64,000 nt of DNA, taken from the NCBI GenBank assembly GCA_963726365.1, contig CAVSCI010000025.1:1-64000 (forward strand), written 5' to 3'. The position numbers and the translations under genes were made by a program. A model generated the notes under the pieces. That model was not told where the DNA came from and made no database searches. It was given only the letters and a program-made list of their open reading frames with translations. The DNA comes from JAABQG01 sp963726365. Its GTDB lineage: Bacteria; Pseudomonadota; Gammaproteobacteria; Burkholderiales; Burkholderiaceae_C. Of the stretch, positions 7,411 through 15,443 are shown piece after piece (position 1 is the first letter of the stretch; every line of letters begins with the position of its first letter).

Positions 7411-8339
7411 GGCTTGGTCCTCCTCTTTTTCTTTTTTGCTGCAAGGCTTGGCGGCAAGCTGGAACCCGTCCCGCCCTCGGCAGACGCATTGAAATAGACA
7501 CCGAACCGAACCTCATGCTTCGGCTCGACCGACCCTTGGCTGCGTTGCTCTGCCACAGAGGCGGACTGCAGGAACGGACGCACGGCGCTGGCCCACAATT
7601 GTCGGGCCTGCTGATGCAGTTGATCGACCTGCTCGAGTGTCAAACCCGCCGCAAAAGCGCTTTGCTCCAGCATCGGCGGACCGCGTCGGTCCGGCGCCAG
7701 GTTGTGCACCGCTGCGGCCAGGTGGTTGCTGATATTGGTTGACAGGAAATGAAATGACTCGCTCAGGCCCTCCTGCGGGACAAAGCCTGTGGATTTGAGT
7801 GCGACGTAGCCGTCGTCTCGCAACTCGACGACGCCCAGGCGTTCCAGCTCGTCGAGCACGGCGCGGGCACCGACATCGCGGCTGACCTCGGCTACCAAGG
7901 TCGTGAAGTCGGGCTCGCCGGCATTGCCGCGCCCCGGGGTGCGCGCCAAGGGTCGGGCGGTCTGGTCGGCTTTCAAGAACCTGGGCTCACTGATCCAGCG
8001 GGCCACCACCGACGCCGCCACCGGGACCATGGGGGAGGGCGGGGCCGCAGTCTCCCCGGTTTCACGCAGGCGCTTCACATCCTTGCGGTGCACGCCGGTC
8101 AGCAAGGCAATGCGGGTGTCCGAGCTGCCCTTGTCTGCCAGGCCGTACGCCGCGGCGGCTTCGTTTACCAAGGCTTTTTTGAGCAGTTCCACCATGGAGG
8201 GCAGTTGCAGGCCATGGTCAATCATCAATCGCGCCAAGGGCTGCAACACGTCGGCGATGGCCTGTGCCGCCAGCGCAGGCTCGGGCAGGCCTGCTACGGG
8301 CTGCTCAGCGGCTTGGGTGGTGGACTTGGCGATCGTCAT
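7407..8339 (-). CDS. DUF6502 family protein
   Basis: A 310-residue protein. I use the ATG at 8339 because the longer frame starts with TTG without a ribosome binding site. The N-terminal half has the family signature LARLMIDHGLQLPSMVELLK followed by SDTRIALLTGVHRKDVKRLR, which reads like a helix-turn-helix DNA-binding region. A second helical part (residues about 150-260) follows, and the C-terminus is basic (AAKKKKRRTKP). I infer a regulatory role. It is the first gene of the operon with the DUF5666 lipoprotein and lies divergent to another lipoprotein gene. Confidence 0.85.
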   Translation of the reverse strand: MTIAKSTTQAAEQPVAGLPEPALAAQAIADVLQPLARLMIDHGLQLPSMVELLKKALVNEAAAAYGLADKGSSDTRIALLTGVHRKDVKRLRETGETAAPPSPMVPVAASVVARWISEPRFLKADQTARPLARTPGRGNAGEPDFTTLVAEVSRDVGARAVLDELERLGVVELRDDGYVALKSTGFVPQEGLSESFHFLSTNISNHLAAAVHNLAPDRRGPPMLEQSAFAAGLTLEQVDQLHQQARQLWASAVRPFLQSASVAEQRSQGSVEPKHEVRFGVYFNASAEGGTGSSLPPSLAAKKKKRRTKP

Positions 8340-8388
8340 GCGTTGGCGGAATTGCTGAGGTAGCGGGTTACACAATTTTACGGTATTT

Positions 8389-8446
8389 TTTCCCAAATTG
8401 TTTGCCCGCTCGTCCGCGGATGGTTAATATATTGGGAAAGATTCCC
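8389..8446. promoter_or_regulatory. Inverted-repeat sites in divergent promoter region
   Basis: TTTCCCAA (8389-8396) and TTGGGAAA (8432-8439) form an 8-bp inverted repeat 35 bp apart, and GGGAA-AGA-TTCCC (8434-8446) forms an overlapping short palindrome inside an AT-rich TATA-like stretch. The location between two divergent genes fits an operator, possibly for the DUF6502 protein itself. No known regulator consensus is claimed. Confidence 0.35.
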
Positions 8447-8617
8447 TATATACATCAAATGAATTGTCTTCTTTTTGACCCGTACGTGGGATGTCGCCGC
8501 AACCCGGCTCGTCGCTCAGACCGGTGCGAACAGCAGCCCTCTGAACAAAGTCTTCGGGCCGCGCAGCGAGTTCGCTGAATTCACAACCATCTTTCAACCC
8601 GCCAAAGGAGCACCACC

Positions 8618-9373
8618 ATGAAATCTTCTACCTCTCATTTCACGCTCGGCTTGATCGCCGCTGCCGTCCTCACCCTGAGCGCTTGCGGTGGCGGTGGTGG
8701 AGGCGATGGCGGTGTTGCCGGCACGACCCCTGTCACCACCACCGTCATGGACGGGCTGATCCAGAACGCCCTCGTGTGCGTCGACGCCAACAAGAACGGT
8801 GTGTGCGATCCCACGGAAACACAGGGGCGCACCGACGCCAAAGGACGGGTCACGCTGGATATTCCGACAGCGGATCTTGCCACTGCCCAGCTGGTTGCCA
8901 GCATCGGTCTTGACGCAGTCGACGCGGACAGCGGGCGAGTAAAAATCGCCTACAAGTTGCAAACGCCGGCCGGCAAACATGCCGTGATCAGCCCCCTGAC
9001 CACCGTGGTGCAAGTCAAAATTGAACAGGACAAGTCCAGCGGCAAAGCCACCAGCACCGAAGCTGCTGAAGACTTTGTAAAAAGCCAGACCGGTTTGACC
9101 GGTATCTCGATGTTCGACGACTTCATCGCCAAACGCGACCAAAGCGCGGAGCACAGAAAAGCCGGCGAAGTTGCACGCTTGCTGGTGATCAGTACCCAGG
9201 AATCGAAAAAGGCTGCGACCAAGTGTCTCCCGTCCAAAGAGGGTGAAAAAGAGGACGACGACGACGTTCGGGAAAGCCATATCCACACCGACCAGCTCAA
9301 AAAACTCGCTGACTTCCGCAAAGCCTCGGACGACAGCGAAGTCAGGCAAGCCTGCACGCAATGGAAAGTTTGA
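8618..9373 (+). CDS. Lipoprotein, N-terminal part of a probable heme-binding fusion
   Basis: A 251-residue frame. Start at 8618 with AAAGGAG ten bases upstream. Signal peptide with lipobox LSAC at about residue 23, then a glycine run. The mature part resembles exported proteins with a DGLIQNALVCVDANKNGVCD motif, which looks like a calcium-loop or carboxypeptidase-like repeat start. The frame stops at 9373, but frame 0 continues with KFDDRCDGIIKTKAPVV, the (PT)n linker and a cytochrome-like domain, so this is probably the front half of a longer protein broken by a one-base shift near the GTT-TGA at 9368. It faces the DUF6502/DUF5666 operon. Confidence 0.65.
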   Translation: MKSSTSHFTLGLIAAAVLTLSACGGGGGGDGGVAGTTPVTTTVMDGLIQNALVCVDANKNGVCDPTETQGRTDAKGRVTLDIPTADLATAQLVASIGLDAVDADSGRVKIAYKLQTPAGKHAVISPLTTVVQVKIEQDKSSGKATSTEAAEDFVKSQTGLTGISMFDDFIAKRDQSAEHRKAGEVARLLVISTQESKKAATKCLPSKEGEKEDDDDVRESHIHTDQLKKLADFRKASDDSEVRQACTQWKV

Positions 9374-9848
<475 letters not shown>

Positions 9849-10053
9849 TGAACGGGGAGGGCGTCTGCTGGACGTTCGCCTCGCGGTCGAATGAAGACCA
9901 CCAGCCCGCTCAGTGTCGCCCTCTACGGCAAAGACGAGCCAGCCCCAGCCGGTTGGCGCGTCTTCTTATGGCGATCCTGGAAAAGAAGCAAGGCGGCCGA
10001 AGTTCACACGCCAAGGAGCACGCGTCGCTGCACCTGCGACAGACGCCTGGGAT

Positions 10054-11112
10054 TCAAACGAAAACCAGTGGCTCGTCCTGCATGGCCTCGATTTGCTCGT
10101 TCAGCGTATCTACCTGGCCCCTCCAGTAGTCGCTGGTGCCGAACCAGGGGAAGTTGATCGGAAAGATCGGGTCATCCCAGCGGCGCGCCAGCCAGGCGCT
10201 GTAGTGGATCAGGCGCAGGGTGCGCAGCGGTTCGATCAATGCCAGCTCGCGCCGGTCGAAGGCGCGAAACTGCTCATAGCCCTCCAGCAAGGCGCCCAGT
10301 TGGGTGGTGCGCTGGCGGCGGTCGCCGGACAGCAGCATCCACAGGTCCTGCACGGCGGGTCCCATGCGCGCGTCGTCCAGGTCGACGAAGTGCGGGCCGC
10401 CACCGGGCCGGTCGGCGGGCGTCCAGAGGATGTTGCCGGGGTGGCAGTCGCCGTGCAGCCTGATTTTCAAGCTTTTTTGGCCACTGTCCAGCGTCAATGG
10501 GTCATAGTTAGCTATCAATGAAATAGCATTCTCACAGGCTTCAGCCCAGGCGCCTTGAACGTCCAGCGGGATCATGTCGTGCGCCAGCAACCAGTCGCGG
10601 GGCTCGATTGCAAAGCCCTGCACATCGAGCGCAGGTCGCGCGGCGAAAGGCCGCGCCGCGCCGACGGTATGGATGCGCGCCAGGAAGCGGCCGATCCATT
10701 CCAGCACCTCGAAGTCGTCCAGCTCGGGGGCGCGGCCGCCGCGCGAAGGGCTGACGCTGAAGGCGAATCCGGCAAAGTCATGCAGCGTGGCGCCGTGCAG
10801 CACGAGCGGGCCGATCACCGGAATTTCCGCCGCCATCAATTCGGTGGAAAAACTGTGTTCCTCCAGGATCTGGGCAACGCTCCAGCGGCCAGGCCGGTAA
10901 AACTTGGCGACCACCACGGCGTGCCCGGCGTGGGGTTCCTCCAGGTGAATCTGGTAGACGCGGTTTTCGTAGGAGCTCAAGGCCGTGAGCCGGCCATCGC
11001 CATACAGGCCGACGCTGGCCAGCGCGTCGAGCACGACGTCCGGGGTCAGCGCGGCATAAGGGTGGACGTCGCCGGCAGCGGCGCCGTCGCGTGCGGGCGA
11101 TGCGATGTTCAT
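10054..11112 (-). CDS. srkA: Stress response kinase A (YihE-type Ser/Thr kinase)
   Basis: A 352-residue kinase-like protein of the APH/choline-kinase fold. N-lobe: YENRVYQIHLEE and VVAKFYRPGRWS (Lys for ATP). Catalytic loop RLHGDCHPGNILW, metal-binding loop FVDLDDARMGP. SrkA/YihE protects Gram-negative cells from stress-induced death in the cytosol. An insertion directly before the catalytic loop (SLIANYDPLTLDSGQKSLK) corresponds to a copy of a dispersed intergenic repeat lying in the coding sequence. It is transcribed alone. Confidence in the family is high. Confidence 0.92.
   Translation of the reverse strand: MNIASPARDGAAAGDVHPYAALTPDVVLDALASVGLYGDGRLTALSSYENRVYQIHLEEPHAGHAVVVAKFYRPGRWSVAQILEEHSFSTELMAAEIPVIGPLVLHGATLHDFAGFAFSVSPSRGGRAPELDDFEVLEWIGRFLARIHTVGAARPFAARPALDVQGFAIEPRDWLLAHDMIPLDVQGAWAEACENAISLIANYDPLTLDSGQKSLKIRLHGDCHPGNILWTPADRPGGGPHFVDLDDARMGPAVQDLWMLLSGDRRQRTTQLGALLEGYEQFRAFDRRELALIEPLRTLRLIHYSAWLARRWDDPIFPINFPWFGTSDYWRGQVDTLNEQIEAMQDEPLVFV
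10467..10528 (+). repeat. Dispersed CCAGCGTC repeat, copy inside srkA
   Basis: GTCCAGCGTCAATGGGTC followed by TAGCTATCAATGAAATAGC matches the repeat seen at 17097, 24391, 31153, 33646 and 36950. Here it lies within srkA on the coding-opposite strand and stays in frame, adding about 15-20 residues ahead of the catalytic loop. Confidence 0.65.
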
Positions 11113-11173
11113 GCCCGCGATTGTCGTCGCTCGCCCGGCGGCCTGTGTGGGTTGACGCCGCCAGGGGTGGCGC

Positions 11174-11602
11174 TCAGGCCAGCTCGATGATCACTTCGAT
11201 ATTGCCGCGCGTGGCGTTGGAGTACGGGCAGACCTGGTGGGCGGTATCGACGAGCTTTTGCGCAATGGCGCGCTCCACGCCGGGCAGGCTCACAACCATC
11301 CGGGCGTTGAGGCCGAAGCCCGTGGCAATCGGCCCGATGCCAACCGAAGCGGTGGCGGTGGCGTCGGCCGGCATGGCGATTTTCTGCATCCCGGCCACGC
11401 GCTTGAGCGCGCTGAGGAAGCAGGCCGAATAGCCGGCGGCAAACAGCTGCTCCGGGTTGGTGGCACCGCCGGGGCCGCCGAGTTCCTTCGGGGGTGCGAT
11501 TCTCACGTTGAGCAGGCCGTCGGAGCTGACGGCTGTGCCATCGCGCCCGCCGGTGGACGTGGCAACAGCGGTGTAGAGGACTTTGTCGAGTTTGGTGGTC
11601 AT
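11174..11602 (-). CDS. ohr: Organic hydroperoxide resistance protein Ohr
   Basis: A 142-residue OsmC/Ohr family peroxidase. The start MTTKLDKVLYTAVATSTGGR is typical. Catalytic cysteines are in AAGYSACFLSAL and HQVCPYSNATRGN, with the conserved Arg in GGRDGTA. Ohr reduces organic and lipid hydroperoxides with lipoylated protein as reductant in the cytosol. It lies 71 bp downstream of ohrR in the same direction, so both are probably one unit controlled by OhrR. Confidence 0.96.
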   Translation of the reverse strand: MTTKLDKVLYTAVATSTGGRDGTAVSSDGLLNVRIAPPKELGGPGGATNPEQLFAAGYSACFLSALKRVAGMQKIAMPADATATASVGIGPIATGFGLNARMVVSLPGVERAIAQKLVDTAHQVCPYSNATRGNIEVIIELA

Positions 11603-11673
11603 GGTTTTCTGGCTTTCTGGGGTAAGTGCCTGGGTCGGGCGGTGGGGTAAGGGGTGGAAGGGTGAAAAGCTTT

Positions 11674-12165
11674 TCAGGCGGCAGCCGTTCGCTCTGGCGC
11701 CGCAGGACTGGCCAGCCGGTCGCGCAGGGCCTGCACACGCTGCGTCAGCTCCACGACGTCGCCCAGGCTGCACTGGGTCGCCTGAAGGACGCAGCCCGGC
11801 ACTTGGGCGGCGCGCGCCTTGAGCGCCCGGCCGCTGGCGGTCAGGTGGATGTGGACGCGCCGCTCGTCGTCGCTGCTGCGCTGGCGTCGCACCAAGCCTG
11901 CGGCTTCCAGCCGCTTGAGCAGCGGGGTCAGGGTGCCCGAGTCCAGGAACAGGCGTGCGCCCAGCTCCGAGACCTGCAGGCCGTCACGCTCCCACAGCGC
12001 CAGCAGGGCCAGGTACTGGGGGTAGGTCAGTCCCAGTTCAGCCAGCAGGGGCTTGTAGAGCTTGGTCATTGCCAGCGAGGCCGAATACAAGGCGAAGCAC
12101 AGCTGATGGTCCAGCTGCAAGGCCTGCTCGCTGAGCAATGCGGGAGGATGTTTTGCGTTTGGCAT
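11674..12165 (-). CDS. ohrR: OhrR, MarR-family organic peroxide sensor
   Basis: A 163-residue winged-helix repressor. LDHQLCFALYSASLAMTKLY places the peroxide-sensing cysteine at about residue 24 (LC). The DNA-binding part LTYPQYLALLALWERDGLQV, LFLDSGTLTPLLKRLEAAGL and RRQRSSDDERRVHIHLT is classical. I use the ATG at 12165; a GTG at 12198 would lie inside the operator. No strong Shine-Dalgarno is present. OhrR represses ohr and itself until the cysteine is oxidised. Confidence 0.93.
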   Translation of the reverse strand: MPNAKHPPALLSEQALQLDHQLCFALYSASLAMTKLYKPLLAELGLTYPQYLALLALWERDGLQVSELGARLFLDSGTLTPLLKRLEAAGLVRRQRSSDDERRVHIHLTASGRALKARAAQVPGCVLQATQCSLGDVVELTQRVQALRDRLASPAAPERTAAA

Positions 12166-12185
12166 GGGTGAATTATTGCTCAAAA

Positions 12186-12205
12186 TTAAATTGCACACAA
12201 TTTAA
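12186..12205. promoter_or_regulatory. Probable OhrR operator
   Basis: Perfect 8-bp inverted repeat TTAAATTG (12186-12193) and CAATTTAA (12198-12205) around CACA, 21 bp upstream of the ohrR start codon. AATTG/CAATT half sites resemble known OhrR boxes, and the position fits autorepression of ohrR-ohr. Confidence 0.75.
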
Positions 12206-12264
12206 AAGGGTATTGAAAAGGGACCGAAGTCCTCTTGCGCCCGGGCTGGACCCGGCTGGCCGGC

Positions 12265-13080
12265 TCAACGCCCCTGAAACCGTGCCTCGCGCCGCTCCAC
12301 GAACGAACGCACGCCCTCGGCGGCGTCTTCGCTGCGTGACAGGCGTTGCTGGGTGTCGATGAATTCGCGCATTGCCTCGATCGGGCCGTGCTCCACGGCC
12401 TTCAGCGCGTTCAGGCGCGTGGCCACGACCGCCAGCGGGGCCTGTGCCGAAATGACGTTGGCCAGTTTCAAGGTCTCGTCCAGTTCGCTCCCGGCGGGCA
12501 CCACTTTCTGGACGAAGTTCAGCCGCAGGGCCTCGGCGCTGCCGAACTCGTCACCGGTCAGCAGGTGCAGCAGCGCATTGCCCAGGCCCGCGCGCTCGGC
12601 CATGCGCAGCGTGGCTCCGCCGGTGGCCATGATGCCCCGCTTGACCTCGAGTTGCGAGAACCGGCAGTTGTCCGCCGCCACCACGATGTCGGCGGCCAGC
12701 ATCAACTCGATCCCCAGCGTGTAGGTGATGCCCTTGACGGCAACGATCATCGGCTTGACGCGGCGCCGGTAGCCGTCCATGTCCAGATTCAGCGGGTCCA
12801 CCAGGCCCAGCGGCACGGCTTTCTCGCCACGCTGCATCAGGGGTGCGATGGTTGGCAAATCCAGGCCGGCCGTGAAATGCTCGCCCATGGCGTGCAGCAC
12901 GCCCACGCGAAGGGCGGGGTCGTCATCGAGCCGGGTGTAGGCCTCGCCGAGTTCGCGGAACATTTTCGGCGTGAAGCCATTGAGCTTGGCCGGGCGGTTG
13001 ATGCCGATGAGCAGCACGGACCCGAGCACGTCGGTGTCGATACTGCCTTCGGGATGGGCGGTGGGGTTTGCGGTGTTCAT
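12265..13080 (-). CDS. Enoyl-CoA hydratase/isomerase family protein
   Basis: A 271-residue crotonase-fold protein. Recognisable parts are GINRPAKLNGFTPKMFREL, the oxyanion-hole segment AMGEHFTAGLDLPT, VKGITYTLGIELMLAADIVV and FSQLEVKRGIMATGGATLRM with the second-half Glu. The family hydrates or isomerises enoyl-CoA esters in the cytosol. The start at 13080 follows the conserved length. The downstream neighbour in transcription is not fatty-acid related, but the 3-hydroxybutyryl-CoA dehydrogenase gene lies 58 bp upstream in the same direction, which supports a beta-oxidation-like or butanoate role. Confidence 0.88.
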   Translation of the reverse strand: MNTANPTAHPEGSIDTDVLGSVLLIGINRPAKLNGFTPKMFRELGEAYTRLDDDPALRVGVLHAMGEHFTAGLDLPTIAPLMQRGEKAVPLGLVDPLNLDMDGYRRRVKPMIVAVKGITYTLGIELMLAADIVVAADNCRFSQLEVKRGIMATGGATLRMAERAGLGNALLHLLTGDEFGSAEALRLNFVQKVVPAGSELDETLKLANVISAQAPLAVVATRLNALKAVEHGPIEAMREFIDTQQRLSRSEDAAEGVRSFVERREARFQGR

Positions 13081-13138
13081 GCACCGCATCGTAGCGGGGT
13101 CGGGCCGGCGTAGCACCGGAGCCTGCTGGCCCGGCGTC

Positions 13139-13987
13139 TCAGTAGCTGTAAACGCCCTGCCCGGTCTTGCGGCCCAGGCGCCCGGCGGCGACCATTTCCT
13201 TGAGCAGCGGGCACGCGCGGTATTTGCTGTCGCCGAACTCGCTCAGGTACACGTCCATCACCGCCAGGCAGACGTCCAGTCCCACCATGTCGGCCAGCGC
13301 CAGCGGGCCGATCGGCTGGTTGCATCCCAGCTTCATGCCGTCGTCGATGTCTTTCGGCGTGGCCAGACCTTCGGCCAGAACGAAGAAGGCCTCATTGATC
13401 ATCGGCACCAGGATGCGGTTGACGACAAAGCCAGGGGAGTTCTTCACGGTGATCGGCGTCTTGCCCAGCGCCTTGGCCATGGCGTGCACTGCGTCATGCG
13501 TGGCGTCGCTGGTCTGCAGGCCGCGGATGATCTCGACCAGCGCCATCATCGGCACCGGGTTGAAGAAGTGCATGCCGATGAAGCGGTCGGGACGGCGGGT
13601 CACGGCGGCCAGCTTGGTGATGGAAATCGACGAGGTGTTGGAGGCAATGATGACCTCTGGCGCCACGATACTGTCGGCCTGCTGCAGGATCTTGACCTTG
13701 AGGTCGAAGTTTTCCGTGGCCGCCTCGATCACCAGTTGCGCGGCCTTCAGGTCCTCGTAGCGGGTGCTGGTCTTGATGCGGGCCAGCGCGGCGTCCTTGT
13801 CGGCGGCGCTGATCTTCTCCTTCTTGAGCAGGCGATCGAGGCTGCCAGCCACCGTGGCCAGGCCCTTGGCCACGGCCGCGTCGGAAATGTCGACCATGAC
13901 GACCTGAAGGCCTGAAACGGCGCAGGCCTGCGCGATGCCGTTGCCCATGGTGCCCGCGCCAATGATGCCGACGGTGGTGATGCTCAT
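13139..13987 (-). CDS. hbd: 3-hydroxybutyryl-CoA dehydrogenase
   Basis: A 282-residue single-function 3-hydroxyacyl-CoA dehydrogenase. NAD-binding motif GIIGAGTMGNGIAQACA at the N-terminus, catalytic His in GMHFFNPVPMMALVEII with Asn/Ser in SNTSSISIT, and C-terminal domain NSPGFVVNRILVPMINEAFF. It oxidises 3-hydroxybutyryl-CoA to acetoacetyl-CoA or runs in reverse. Length and motifs match the Hbd/PaaH group. It precedes the enoyl-CoA hydratase gene and is probably cotranscribed. Confidence 0.94.
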   Translation of the reverse strand: MSITTVGIIGAGTMGNGIAQACAVSGLQVVMVDISDAAVAKGLATVAGSLDRLLKKEKISAADKDAALARIKTSTRYEDLKAAQLVIEAATENFDLKVKILQQADSIVAPEVIIASNTSSISITKLAAVTRRPDRFIGMHFFNPVPMMALVEIIRGLQTSDATHDAVHAMAKALGKTPITVKNSPGFVVNRILVPMINEAFFVLAEGLATPKDIDDGMKLGCNQPIGPLALADMVGLDVCLAVMDVYLSEFGDSKYRACPLLKEMVAAGRLGRKTGQGVYSY

Positions 13988-14098
13988 GCTGTGAACTCCG
14001 GATGTGGAAACAATGAAAACGCAGGCTCTGGGCCGGCGAAAGGCAGGATGTTACCGGCTGCGGATATCAGCCGGGCGGTGGACGGCGAACGCCAGCCT

Positions 14099-14659
14099 TC
14101 AGGCCCGGGGGGCCTTTTTCGGCTTCGCGTCACGAATCGCGCGGCGACGCGCCATTTCAACGCCCATGGACGCCAGCAAAGCCGGGTCGAGACGTTCACG
14201 GGCCTGCGGGTAGGCCAGAGACTCCTCCAGCACGATGTGGTCCGAATAAAGTTGCTGGAACACCTCGACCGCCTGGCGCAACTCGCCGGGATCGAACCAG
14301 GCGTTGCCGTCTGCTGCGGCCTCGAGAGACGGCTCGATCTCGAACCAGTCCGCTTCGAGCCAGCCGTGGTCCTGGATCAGCCGGTGCGTGGTCTGCAGTA
14401 TGCTTTCGTCGCTGCTGGCCAGCAGAGCGGGGAAAATATGCTTTTCCTCGTCAAGATGGTGCTGGCGCGGCTCGGCGTTGAACCAGTCTGTCAACTCGCG
14501 CGCCTTTGCCTGAAGGGCGGGTGACAGGCCGTCGGCCTCCACGGCGACGGCCAGCGCCATCATCTGCACCAGCTTTTCCTGAATGTCCTGATGACACCGG
14601 TCCAGAAAGTTGAAGAGGGTTTTGTCAGCAGATGACACGGGGGCGGCAGATGCAGGCAT
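14099..14659 (-). CDS. Hemerythrin HHE-domain protein
   Basis: A 186-residue helical protein with histidine/glutamate positions of an HHE cation-binding domain: FLDRCHQDIQEKL, then HHLDEEKHIFPAL, HRLIQDHGWLEADW and LYSDHIVLEESLAYP. These would bind a di-iron centre for oxygen or nitric oxide sensing or storage. The start ATG at 14659 has GGAG seven bases upstream. The C-terminus is basic (RRRAIRDAKPKKAPRA). It has no partner genes nearby. Confidence 0.88.
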   Translation of the reverse strand: MPASAAPVSSADKTLFNFLDRCHQDIQEKLVQMMALAVAVEADGLSPALQAKARELTDWFNAEPRQHHLDEEKHIFPALLASSDESILQTTHRLIQDHGWLEADWFEIEPSLEAAADGNAWFDPGELRQAVEVFQQLYSDHIVLEESLAYPQARERLDPALLASMGVEMARRRAIRDAKPKKAPRA

Positions 14660-14883
14660 GGGAAAGCTCCAGTTCAAAACACACCTCGATTGTGGATTTC
14701 TTGCGCCGCAGCAATTTGATCTGGCGCAAGATTGACAGTGGAAAGAGCCGTCTTGGGGTATGTTCCGGCCGGTAATTTGGCAAACCCGGCGCGCTGGACA
14801 CCCTCGGCTTTTGGCGCCACTGCCCTGGATTGCGGCCAGAGCCTCGCATAATCACCCATCCGATCAATCCGGAGTCTTTCACC

Positions 14884-15408
14884 ATGCACAGACCTCCCCA
14901 CCTCAGGCGCCGATCCTTTCTCAAGCTCGGTATCGGCTCGGCCATCGTCCTGGCCGTCGCTGGCAGCACGATCGCCTTGATGAAGCCGGGCCTGATCGAT
15001 GGCAAGCTCAGCCCCTCGGCACGACTGGTGCTGACCCGCGTTGCGCAGGCCATGTTGCTGGGAACGCTGCCTGCTGATGCCAGCGGCCAGCAGCGGGCGC
15101 TTGACGCCTTGCTGCAGCGCACGGACGCGTTCCTGGTGGGGCTGCCCACGCATGTCCTGGCGGAACTGGACCAGTTGCTCGGGCTGCTGGCCTCCGCCCC
15201 CGGACGGCGCTGGCTGGTGGGCCTGTCGGCTTCCTGGGAAGACGCTACCGCCGCCGAGACCTATGGCGCCCTGAAAAGCATGCTCGCTTCGGGGACCGAC
15301 CTGCGCATCCAGGCCTGCCAGGGCCTGCACGATCTCGTGATGGTGCCGTACTTCTCGGGCGAAGAGTCCTGGGCGGTGCTGGGCTATCCCGGCCCGACCC
15401 CCGTCTGA
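14884..15408 (+). CDS. Tat-exported small subunit of a GMC-type dehydrogenase
   Basis: A 174-residue protein with a twin-arginine signal RRRSFLKLGIGSAIVLAVAG. The mature part is helical and resembles the small (gamma-like, gluconate-2-dehydrogenase subunit-3-like) subunits that pair with FAD-dependent GMC oxidoreductases and are needed for their export. The GMC gene follows 35 bp downstream, as expected for such a pair. No cysteine cluster or heme motif is present. Membrane or periplasmic location is inferred from the signal. Confidence 0.75.
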   Translation: MHRPPHLRRRSFLKLGIGSAIVLAVAGSTIALMKPGLIDGKLSPSARLVLTRVAQAMLLGTLPADASGQQRALDALLQRTDAFLVGLPTHVLAELDQLLGLLASAPGRRWLVGLSASWEDATAAETYGALKSMLASGTDLRIQACQGLHDLVMVPYFSGEESWAVLGYPGPTPV

Positions 15409-15443
15409 GCACGCCATCAACCCTTTCACACCGGGCAGACACC

